Assembly: GCA_017652765.1 (NCBI GenBank)
Contig: JAGCAJ010000012.1
Location: forward strand, 1 to 32,047
Length of the DNA: 32,047 bases
Direction: 5' to 3'
DNA from: Candidatus Saccharimonadota bacterium
GTDB lineage: Bacteria; Patescibacteriota; Saccharimonadia; Saccharimonadales; Saccharimonadaceae
In this document: positions 23,251-29,843 of the stretch, one piece after another
Numbering within the stretch: position 1 is the stretch's first letter
Layout: every line of letters starts with the position of its first letter
Position numbers and translations under genes: made by a program
Notes under the pieces: model-generated
Database searches by the model: none
What the model was told of the DNA's origin: nothing
The model's input: only the letters and a program-made list of their open reading frames with translations

Positions 23251-24390
23251 TTAATCTTTCAGGTCTAAAGCATTTAGGCCTGCCCAGTTGATACCGGAGT
23301 CGGTTAGGAGGTATAAAATCTCATCCAGAGTGCCACGCGTGAGAGAGTCATATTTATTAATGTTGACCATCTCTGGATTTTCTGTTTTGTCTTCATAGAC
23401 CAAGGCAGTATAGAGAATATCATTCTCAACGTTCGCGTCTATGTCGTCCACCCATCTAGCAGAGATACCTAGATAAACTTTGTTCTCTGTAAAAGCGATG
23501 ACGGCAGAGGGGTTATTTGAGGGAATAATATAACTAAAACCGTTATACCCGCCCCTTCTAGTAAACTGCCCGGAAAGTGGGCCACTATAAGCGTTAAACA
23601 GTCTATCATAGTCAAAACTGTCGCCATGATCGAAGCTCTCGAGCTCGTCTCTACAAAGCAGATTACATAGCTGAGTGCGCCAGATAATCTGGTCTAGGTC
23701 CTTTTTAGATAAGTCAATAGAGCGGTCTGTAAAGCTAACGTTTTTTGGGTCTTCTTCCCACCAACTTTCTTCGTCAAACCAAGAGCTATAATAGCTAGCT
23801 TCATAGGTAGACATCTGTTCTACTTCCTCTGGAGTCTCATAATCTTTGGTATAGAGACTAACCAAAAGATGCGGAACTGTGGTGTTAATATAGGGGCCAA
23901 CACCGCTAAAACCTATCTCTATAGGATGCTTAGTCGCAAAATCCTTGTCAAAGAGAAGTAGGTCTAGATTAGCATAATAATTGTCGTACTGACCCATAGA
24001 TATGCCATAAGAAAAGATAGCAATCATACCGTAGTCGTTTAGCTTACTGGTCGTCTTTCCGTCCTGTTTAATAGTCGGAACAGAGATAACATAGCGACAA
24101 CGCTCTAAGTTGTCGTCACTCTCGTTCCCTTCTATAATGACGGTACCGGGCTTACTTTTTAGTTGCTCGGACGTTAAAACGTATGATATAGACGGATTTT
24201 CTTTGAAATCATGTTCGTAATCAAAGATATAATCTTCGTTTGGCGCGGTAAACTTCTCGTCTAGATTACGGTAGTCAAACAGCTCCTCCGTAACGCGCAT
24301 ATCTTTAGCTAGTGCTACCTGGCTAGATTGAGCTAGCATAACAGTAGCAATCGCTAGGCTAAAAAACCTTTTTACTCTAAAATTAAACAT
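23251..24390 (-). CDS. Secreted protein of unknown function, copy 2
   Basis: A 379-residue exported protein from the ATG at 24390, seven bases after AGGAGG; the in-frame TTG just upstream is less likely. The signal peptide (MFNFRVKRFFSLAIATVML) ends with a probable cleavage after ALA. The mature protein is acidic and rich in Asp, Glu and Tyr, and no domain is recognised. Parts such as RYVISVPTIKQDGK, ANLDLLLFDKD, AVIAFTENKVYLGIS and the final SGINWAGLNALD follow the same order as similar parts in the secreted protein at 20209, suggesting distant paralogy. It shares a symmetric divergent promoter region with the gene at 24554. Confidence 0.75.
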   Translation of the reverse strand: MFNFRVKRFFSLAIATVMLAQSSQVALAKDMRVTEELFDYRNLDEKFTAPNEDYIFDYEHDFKENPSISYVLTSEQLKSKPGTVIIEGNESDDNLERCRYVISVPTIKQDGKTTSKLNDYGMIAIFSYGISMGQYDNYYANLDLLLFDKDFATKHPIEIGFSGVGPYINTTVPHLLVSLYTKDYETPEEVEQMSTYEASYYSSWFDEESWWEEDPKNVSFTDRSIDLSKKDLDQIIWRTQLCNLLCRDELESFDHGDSFDYDRLFNAYSGPLSGQFTRRGGYNGFSYIIPSNNPSAVIAFTENKVYLGISARWVDDIDANVENDILYTALVYEDKTENPEMVNINKYDSLTRGTLDEILYLLTDSGINWAGLNALDLKD

Positions 24391-24434
24391 CAATACACCT
24401 CCTAATTTTTAAAAAACTCTCACCCTAACCGTAG

Positions 24435-24463
24435 ATTATAGCACTTTATAGAGAAAAAGTCAA
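24435..24463 (-). promoter_or_regulatory. Promoter of secreted protein copy 2
   Basis: TTGACT (24458-24463), 17 bases, TATAAT (24435-24440) with TGC extension, minus strand. It forms the left half of a symmetric divergent pair. Confidence 0.85.
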
Positions 24464-24471
24464 TAGCATGA

Positions 24472-24500
24472 TTGACTTTTCGCCTGATTTGTGCTATAAT
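24472..24500 (+). promoter_or_regulatory. Promoter of the 109-residue gene
   Basis: TTGACT (24472-24477), 17 bases, TATAAT (24495-24500) with TGC extension. It is an exact mirror of the divergent promoter at 24435-24463. Confidence 0.85.
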
Positions 24501-24553
24501 GGGAAGGTAGACTTTGGTCTAGGACTTTAGGCTGACAGAACGGAGGTGGGAGT

Positions 24554-24883
24554 ATGTCAAGAGCAAGAAAAAAGGTAAACCTAAAAAAGCCGAAGAGGTA
24601 TACAACCAACAATGAGGTTACAGAGGTAAAAGTAGCCGTAATTAAGCGCTATACTCGACGTTTTGTGAGGGATTGTGACGGGCTAATAGCCTGCGCAAAG
24701 AACGATCAACGTAAGATTATGGAGCTAGAGGCTGAAGACGGCACAATCTATGAAACTTTTAACCCTGTAATCTATAAGAGTTACCGTGTAGGCGAGACGT
24801 TCACCGCAAGGATTGAGTTCTTCCCGTTACCGGGAGGTGAAAAATTACCCTATGTACGTAGCGCCAAAGGTATAACTGAATAA
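24554..24883 (+). CDS. Small basic orphan protein
   Basis: A 109-residue protein not recognised. The first 20 residues are basic (SRARKKVNLKKPKRYT), followed by a probably beta-rich domain (TEVKVAVIKRYTRRFVRDCD, then FTARIEFFPLPGG). That architecture suits nucleic acid or ribosome binding, but nothing proves it. CGGAGGTGGG lies before the ATG. It has its own promoter and terminator and lies between tuf and fusA on the opposite strand. Confidence 0.65.
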   Translation: MSRARKKVNLKKPKRYTTNNEVTEVKVAVIKRYTRRFVRDCDGLIACAKNDQRKIMELEAEDGTIYETFNPVIYKSYRVGETFTARIEFFPLPGGEKLPYVRSAKGITE

Positions 24884-24887
24884 CCTT

Positions 24888-24917
24888 AAAAAGGCCCGCG
24901 AAATTCGCGGGCTTTTT
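24888..24917. terminator. Shared terminator between convergent orphan genes
   Basis: GCCCGCGAA / TTCGCGGGC with A run before and T run after; acts on both strands. Confidence 0.9.
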
Positions 24918-24918
24918 C

Positions 24919-25353
24919 TTATGAAACTCTAATTAAGCGAGCATGATCTACGAACATCCAGAGGCCTTTAGTACAGAGGCAAACGTCTTTCATGCCATGT
25001 TCTACGAGCTGAACTTCTTTTATGAAAGTCTCTCCGGCGATTTTAAACCAAATCCAAACGTGGCTATTTCTACCGTATAAGTAGATTTTGGCTTCGTTTT
25101 CGTCGGTTATATTGACCGGGACTGCTAGCTCTGTATCGTCGCCCTTGCGGATGATAATGCCACTTTTTGTGACAGTTATCATACTGGTTCTGTCTTCGGG
25201 GAGACCGAGGTCTCCAGCGCCATATATTAGTGGCTGATTCTGAGTTTTGACCTCTACAACGATACTGGAAGTGGTTCTTTTGTCTTCGTCCAAGACGAAG
25301 ACAAGTCCGTGCTCGGTTTCTACTACGCTCATTTTTTCATCTGTTCTAGACAT
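24919..25353 (-). CDS. Small orphan protein, probably beta-rich
   Basis: A 144-residue protein, not recognised. There is no signal peptide or membrane segment. Alternating patterns (GLVFVLDEDKRTTSSIVVEV, KIYLYGRNSHVWIWFKIAGE) suggest a beta sandwich or barrel; a Cys pair (CLC) lies near residue 126. The ATG follows AAAGGGGTGATTAT. Its promoter is covered by a perfect 13-base inverted repeat, so it may be controlled by a repressor. It sits directly downstream of fusA on the same strand but has a separate promoter. Confidence 0.65.
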   Translation of the reverse strand: MSRTDEKMSVVETEHGLVFVLDEDKRTTSSIVVEVKTQNQPLIYGAGDLGLPEDRTSMITVTKSGIIIRKGDDTELAVPVNITDENEAKIYLYGRNSHVWIWFKIAGETFIKEVQLVEHGMKDVCLCTKGLWMFVDHARLIRVS

Positions 25354-25393
25354 ATAATCACCCCTTTCTAAGTCTAGATGTATTAAGGTACAA

Positions 25394-25427
25394 AATAAGA
25401 TAAGGTATATTACAACCTTATCTTATT
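25394..25427. promoter_or_regulatory. Perfect inverted repeat over promoter start, possible operator
   Basis: AATAAGATAAGGT (25394-25406) and ACCTTATCTTATT (25415-25427) are perfect 13-base arms around eight bases. They overlap part of the -10 box (25425-25430) and the predicted start near 25418 of the gene at 25353. The repeat may be an operator; the RNA would also form a shorter stem at its 5' end. Confidence 0.6.
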
Positions 25428-25453
25428 ATACCATACTCGCCCTAAAAAGTCAA
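25425..25453 (-). promoter_or_regulatory. Promoter of the 144-residue gene
   Basis: TTGACT (25448-25453), 17 bases, TATAAT (25425-25430) with TGG extension, minus strand. It lies just after the fusA stop; no separate fusA terminator was found, but the stem at 25394-25427 could serve. Confidence 0.8.
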
Positions 25454-25456
25454 TGC

Positions 25457-27556
25457 TTATTTAGAGGCGCGAGATTCAATAATCTCTTGAGCTACGTTAG
25501 GTGGAACTTCCTCGTAAGCGTAGAGCTCCATAGAGGAGGCGGCACGACCTTGGCTCATAGAACGGAGGTCACCAGTGTAACCAAAGAGGTTAGCAAGTGG
25601 ACAGAAGGCCTTGATGAGCTTAGCGCCACCGTTTAAGTCTTCCATTTCATCAATGCGACCACGACGAGCGTTGATATCGCCAATCACGTCGCCCATGAAT
25701 TCTTCTGGGGTGGTGATTTCTAGCTTCATGACAGGCTCAAGAAGAACTGGGTTAGCTTTCTTGATACCTTCGCGAGTAGCGAGTGCACCTGCTAGAGAGA
25801 AGGCGAGCTCGGAGGAGTCGACATCGTGGTAAGAACCATCATAGAGAGTAGCCTTAACGTCAACTACTGGATAGCCAGCGATAACACCGCCAGCAAGGGT
25901 TTCTTCAACACCTTTCTGGACAGGTTTACGATATTCTTGAGGAACAACACCACCTTTAATCTGGTCGATAAATTCAAAGCCTTTGCCTGGCTCGTTTGGC
26001 TCAAATTTAATCCAAACGTCACCATACTGACCACGACCACCAGATTGTTTGATGTGTTTACCCTGGGCCTCGGCAGTACCGCGAATAGTCTCACGGTAGG
26101 CAACCTGTGGGGCGCCAGTGTTAGCTTCTACACCGTGCTCTTTGTTGAGGCGGTCGATAATAATCTCGAGGTGAAGCTCACCCATACCAGAGATGATGGT
26201 CTGGCCGGTTTCTTCGTCGGTGTGGACGCGGAAAGTAGGGTCTTCTTCGGCGAGTTTAGAGAGGCCGAGGGCCATTTTTTCTTGGTCGGACTTGGTCTTT
26301 GGTTCGACGGCAATAGAGACAGGTGGGTCTGGGAATTCGATAGACTCAAGGTGGATTGGATGAGCTGGGTCACAAAGAGTAGTACCAGTAGTAGTGTCTT
26401 TTAGACCAACTACAGCGGCGATATCACCAGCGGTAACCTCGGAGATTTCTTCGCGTTTGTCGGCGAACATACGGACGATACGACCAACACGTTCCTTATT
26501 ACCGGTAGTAGCGTTTAAGATATAAGAGCCGGAGGTAAGCTTACCAGCATAGACTCGGATAAAGATGAGTTTACCTACGAATGGGTCGGTCGCAATCTTA
26601 AAGGCAAGAGCGGTAAGAGGCTCGTTATTGTCGGCCTTTCTGATGATTTCGTCGCCGGTTTTTGGATCGGTACCGACGGTTTGGCCCTGATCACGGTCTA
26701 GAGGGGATGGAAGGTAATCGGTCATAAGGTCTAGGACCTTCTCAACGATAACACCACGGCCATCGCCACCAGTAACTAGGAAGAAGTCGCCGTCTAGGAC
26801 GCGCTTTCTTAGGGCAGTCTTTAGCTCTTCTTGGGAGATAGCTTCTTCGCCTTCGTTGAAGAATTTCTCCATTAGCTTTTCGTCGGCGGCAACAGCTTCT
26901 TCTACTAGCATAGAACTAGCGTTTTTAGCCTTTTCTACCATATCAGCTGGGATTTCTCCAACGGTAAGCTCGTGGTCGGCGTAATCTTTGTAGGTGTAAG
27001 CCTTCATATCAACAAGGTCAACAACGCCACAGATATCTTTTTCAAAACCAATCGGGAGATGAATAGCGACGGCGTTCTTAGAGAGGCGCTTGTGGATAGA
27101 CTCTAGAGACTTATAAAAGTCACCACCGATTTGGTTAATTTTATTAACAAAACAGATACGAGGAATGCCGTATTTAGTAGCCTGGCGCCAAACGGTCTCG
27201 GACTGAGCCTCAACGCCCATCTTGCCATCAAAAACTACGACAGCACCGTCAAGCACGCGAAGAGAGCGCTCTACCTCGGCGGTAAAGTCAATGTGGCCTG
27301 GGGTATCAATAATGTTAATCTGGTGGCCCTTCCAGTGGGCAGTAACGGCCGCGGAGGTAATAGTAATACCGCGGTCTTTTTCCTGCTCCATCCAGTCGGT
27401 AGTAGCACCACCGGTGTCGCCTTTTACGAGGTCAATTTTGTGTTTTAAGCCAGTACGATAAAGAATTGCCTCACTAGTTGTAGTTTTTCCTGCGTCAATG
27501 TGCGCGATAATACCAATGTTGCGCAACTTGGACAGGTCTGTAAGCTTCTCAGCCAT
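25457..27556 (-). CDS. fusA: Elongation factor G
   Basis: Drives ribosomal translocation with GTP; 699 residues from the ATG at 27556, chosen because TTGGAG lies five bases before it and because family members begin close to this point (MAEKLTDLSKLRNIGIIAHI). GTPase motifs: AHIDAGKTTT (18-27), DRGITITSAA (61-70), DTPGHIDF (84-91). The fourth motif, normally NKMD, reads NKIN (138-141), replacing the Asp that reads the guanine base; this is described as a finding. Domains II-V look complete to the end. The leader holds two hairpins. The gene stands apart from tuf, with orphan genes between. Confidence 0.96.
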   Translation of the reverse strand: MAEKLTDLSKLRNIGIIAHIDAGKTTTSEAILYRTGLKHKIDLVKGDTGGATTDWMEQEKDRGITITSAAVTAHWKGHQINIIDTPGHIDFTAEVERSLRVLDGAVVVFDGKMGVEAQSETVWRQATKYGIPRICFVNKINQIGGDFYKSLESIHKRLSKNAVAIHLPIGFEKDICGVVDLVDMKAYTYKDYADHELTVGEIPADMVEKAKNASSMLVEEAVAADEKLMEKFFNEGEEAISQEELKTALRKRVLDGDFFLVTGGDGRGVIVEKVLDLMTDYLPSPLDRDQGQTVGTDPKTGDEIIRKADNNEPLTALAFKIATDPFVGKLIFIRVYAGKLTSGSYILNATTGNKERVGRIVRMFADKREEISEVTAGDIAAVVGLKDTTTGTTLCDPAHPIHLESIEFPDPPVSIAVEPKTKSDQEKMALGLSKLAEEDPTFRVHTDEETGQTIISGMGELHLEIIIDRLNKEHGVEANTGAPQVAYRETIRGTAEAQGKHIKQSGGRGQYGDVWIKFEPNEPGKGFEFIDQIKGGVVPQEYRKPVQKGVEETLAGGVIAGYPVVDVKATLYDGSYHDVDSSELAFSLAGALATREGIKKANPVLLEPVMKLEITTPEEFMGDVIGDINARRGRIDEMEDLNGGAKLIKAFCPLANLFGYTGDLRSMSQGRAASSMELYAYEEVPPNVAQEIIESRASK

Positions 27557-27568
27557 ATACTCCAATCT

Positions 27569-27593
27569 GGAAAGGAAACACATTTTCCTTTCC
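27569..27593 (-). promoter_or_regulatory. Perfect hairpin just before the fusA ribosome binding site
   Basis: GGAAAGGAAA / TTTCCTTTCC, ten pairs with a five-base loop. On the RNA the 5' arm holds a Shine-Dalgarno-like AAAGGAAA and the loop holds an in-frame AUG, so the stem hides an upstream start and exposes the one at 27556. Confidence 0.6.
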
Positions 27594-27612
27594 ACCTTTC
27601 TTTTTGATTACG

Positions 27613-27647
27613 ATTTTAAAGTTAGGCGCATGTCCTAACTTTAAAAT
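27613..27647 (-). promoter_or_regulatory. Second hairpin in the fusA leader
   Basis: Perfect 14-base arms ATTTTAAAGTTAGG / CCTAACTTTAAAAT with a seven-base loop, located about 15 nt after the predicted start. No T run follows. Its core resembles the tuf terminator hairpin. Confidence 0.6.
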
Positions 27648-27668
27648 GATTTAATGATAATTTTTTAT

Positions 27669-27677
27669 ATTATAGCA
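27669..27677 (-). promoter_or_regulatory. Extended -10 box of fusA
   Basis: TGCTATAAT on the minus strand; predicted start near 27662, giving a leader of about 105 nt with two hairpins. Confidence 0.65.
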
Positions 27678-27699
27678 CAATAAGTGGCTGGGTGTAAAG

Positions 27700-27972
27700 A
27701 GAAAACCCCGAGCTTTTGCTCGGGGTTGATTATTTGGGTTACGTTATTTTGGTTGTGTTTTGTTCTTAACAATTCGTTAGTTAATAGTTACTTTGCCTAA
27801 AGCCGTTTGGCTGTGTTACCTCAAAATGAGATTAGCTAAGGCGGCAGGCCTGTCGGTCCTGACATAAAATAACACAAATATGACAAGCTTTCAAACCCCC
27901 TTTCTTTAAAAGCTGTATGAAGTTTACCCAAAAATACTAGACCGTGAAAAGGTAGAGTTCCTTTTGGCCTAT
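27700..27972 (-). ncRNA. Candidate structured RNA or attenuator upstream of fusA
   Basis: This gap between gatB and fusA holds a complete transcription unit: a consensus promoter (27979-28007), about 270 nt without a gene of usual size, and an intrinsic terminator (27704-27727). Several stems can be drawn: TAGGCC / GGTCTA enclosing AAAAGG / CCTTTT near the 5' end, ACAGCTTT / AAAGCTTGT, a closing TGTGTTA / TAACACA (27812-27818 with 27870-27876), CTCA / TGAG, AGCC / GGCT and TTAAC / GTTAA. It does not show the marks of tmRNA, RNase P RNA, 5S or the SRP core by eye. It could act in trans, or be a fusA leader ending at a conditional terminator. Confidence 0.55.
27704..27727 (-). terminator. Terminator of the candidate RNA
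   Basis: AACCCCGAGC / GCTCGGGGTT around TTTT. The minus strand continues TTCTCTTT, so it fits transcription from 27972 toward fusA. Confidence 0.85.
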
Positions 27973-27978
27973 TTTGCG

Positions 27979-28007
27979 ATTATAGCACACCTAGTGAGTT
28001 TTGTCAA
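27979..28007 (-). promoter_or_regulatory. Consensus promoter of the candidate RNA
   Basis: TTGACA (28002-28007), exactly 17 bases, TATAAT (27979-27984), with TGC before the -10 box. It is the strongest promoter match in the window and starts four bases after the gatB stop. Confidence 0.88.
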
Positions 28008-28010
28008 TGC

Positions 28011-29423
28011 TTATGCTAGCTTTTTTCGTAAAATCTGTTGGGCGGAGCCTGGATTGGCCTTACCGCCTGACTTCTTCATGACCTGGCCGACAAGAAAACC
28101 AATTACCTTTTCTGAGCCAGCCTTAAAGTCGGCCACGGCCTGAGCACAAGCAGGGTCGGCGATGACTTCGTCTATGATTTTTTCTAGGGCACCGGTGTCG
28201 TTCTCTTGGATGACGTTGAGCTCCTTGGCGATAGCGCGGGCGTCTTTTTTGCCCATTTGAGGATCAAAGAATTTGAGAAAGACTTCTTTTACTGCGGTAG
28301 AAGAGAGCTCGCCCTTTTCTTTCATCTCGACAAGGTCAGAAAGTTGTGTAGCAGAAGGAAGATGGGATAGCATTTCGACGGATTTTTCTTCGGCTAGGAG
28401 AACGCTTGCAAATAGGTTAGCAACAGGCTTGATAGATTTAACGTCTAGTTCCCCTAGTTTTTTCATTAAATCTGGATAGTCTAGGAGTACCTCCAAAGTG
28501 TCGGCCGGTAGGATTTCGCCGAATTTCTTCCTATAATCATTCGGTAGAAGTGGAACCTTTTTAATCTCTGCGTCAATAAACTCCTCGGTTAGGTGAACTG
28601 GCGGGAGATCTGGTTCTGGCATATAGCGATAATCCTTGGCTTCTTCCTTGCTACGCTGGCCGGTAGTCTTGCCGGTAGCGTCGTTCCAGCCGAGGGTCTC
28701 TTGGATGACCTTTTCCCCGTTCTCTAGGAGCTTCTTTTGGCGGGAAATTTCGTATTCGATAGCGCGCTCAACAGAGCGGAAAGAGTTTAGATTCTTGACC
28801 TCGGTACGAGTGCCGAGTTTGTCGCTACCCTCCGGAGCAATAGAAGTGTTGACATCAAAACGCATATTACCGTTATAGAGGTCGCCGTTAGTAACGCCAG
28901 CATAGCACATAGTGCGCCAAAGCTCTTTACAATAATCGTGAGCATCCTTAGCACTGTGGATATCTGGCATACTAACAATCTCAATCAGTGGGGTATCGAC
29001 GCGGTTCAAATCAACTAAAGAATAGGTGTCAAAGTGGGTGAGTTTACCGGCGTCGCCTTCTAGGTGAGCATGCTCAATGCGGACCTTGGTACCACTAGGT
29101 AGCTCTATGTAGCCCTCGCCAATAATCGGGTGATAGAACTGGGTAATCTGGTAGCCCTTAGGGGAATCTGGATAAAAATAGTGTTTTCTATCAAAGCGAG
29201 AAATCGGGTTAATCTTGGCGTTCATAGCAAACCCTGCGCGAATAGCAAAGCGGATAGCCTCGCCATTAAGACGTGGGAGCATACCTGGAAGTGCGTAATC
29301 TACGGGCGAGACACAAGAATTTGGCTCTTTGCCACGAGCGTCGTTATCGACCTCGGAAAATAGCTTAGTTTTAGTACAGAGCTGGACGTGACATTCTATG
29401 CCGATTGTTGGGATGTATTTCAT
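28011..29423 (-). CDS. gatB: Aspartyl/glutamyl-tRNA amidotransferase subunit B
   Basis: Binds misacylated Glu-tRNA-Gln or Asp-tRNA-Asn and phosphorylates the acid so that GatA-derived ammonia can amidate it. It has 470 residues, normal length. GIECHVQLCTKTKLFSEVDN, PVDYALPGMLPRLN, FDRKHYFYPDSPKGYQITQF and GDLYNGNMRFDVN are canonical; the C-terminal YqeY-like helical domain is present (ADFKAGSEKVIGFLVGQVMK). It starts directly after the HEPN-like gene and closes the gatC-gatA-x-gatB operon. Confidence 0.96.
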   Translation of the reverse strand: MKYIPTIGIECHVQLCTKTKLFSEVDNDARGKEPNSCVSPVDYALPGMLPRLNGEAIRFAIRAGFAMNAKINPISRFDRKHYFYPDSPKGYQITQFYHPIIGEGYIELPSGTKVRIEHAHLEGDAGKLTHFDTYSLVDLNRVDTPLIEIVSMPDIHSAKDAHDYCKELWRTMCYAGVTNGDLYNGNMRFDVNTSIAPEGSDKLGTRTEVKNLNSFRSVERAIEYEISRQKKLLENGEKVIQETLGWNDATGKTTGQRSKEEAKDYRYMPEPDLPPVHLTEEFIDAEIKKVPLLPNDYRKKFGEILPADTLEVLLDYPDLMKKLGELDVKSIKPVANLFASVLLAEEKSVEMLSHLPSATQLSDLVEMKEKGELSSTAVKEVFLKFFDPQMGKKDARAIAKELNVIQENDTGALEKIIDEVIADPACAQAVADFKAGSEKVIGFLVGQVMKKSGGKANPGSAQQILRKKLA

Positions 29424-29843
29424 CTAAATAGCCTCCAAATCTTTTAGAGCTTGTTTGAAACTGGCAAGGGCGCGCTTGGCCTGGAGATATTCCGGCTTAA
29501 ACCCATGTTCGTGAGCGATTTGATTTCTAATCTTGTGAGCATGCCAGACGGAATTAATCTGGGAAAAATAACCTTCGGATTTTTTGAGGCGTTCGCCCAT
29601 GTTCTTGCCTGGGGCACTCATTTCTAGGAGGGCCTTGTCTAGGAGCTTGTCTGCCTCTATGATAGCGGTAGAAAAAGTGGCTGGATTGTTTTTATCAAAG
29701 GAATTCTCAATATGGAGCCAGGCGGTCTGATATTCTTCTTTTTCAAAAGAATAGCGTTTTTTAGAGGTGAGAGAAATAGCAATAAACACCATCACGCCGA
29801 CTAAGGCAATTGCGATTAATAAAAAGATAATAGATGAGTTCAT
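29424..29843 (-). CDS. Membrane-anchored protein with HEPN-like RxxxxH motif
   Basis: A 139-residue protein with one N-terminal membrane helix (about residues 4-26) and a cytoplasmic helical domain. The domain contains ADKLLDKALLEMSAPGKNMG near 64-83 and, near the end, KIRNQIAHE with R106 and H111, which fits the R-x4-H motif of HEPN-fold proteins (often RNases in toxin or stress systems). It overlaps the gatA stop by one base, and gatB follows immediately, so it is translated with the tRNA amidotransferase. Either it has a role linked to tRNA or it is a passenger gene. Family link by motif only. Confidence 0.65.
   Translation of the reverse strand: MNSSIIFLLIAIALVGVMVFIAISLTSKKRYSFEKEEYQTAWLHIENSFDKNNPATFSTAIIEADKLLDKALLEMSAPGKNMGERLKKSEGYFSQINSVWHAHKIRNQIAHEHGFKPEYLQAKRALASFKQALKDLEAI

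Noticed and set aside
25826-26404. 192-codon plus-strand frame opposite fusA
   Set aside because: Shadow of the conserved EF-G coding sequence.
27557-27595. Upstream GTG/ATG starts of fusA
   Set aside because: The extra residues are not found in EF-G and the upstream ATG sits in a hairpin loop; the start at 27556 has its own GGAG site.
27836-27872. Similarity of GTCAGGACCGACAGG to the SRP RNA core
   Set aside because: Only the first bases match; the GGAAGGAAGCAGCC part and the symmetric loop are missing.
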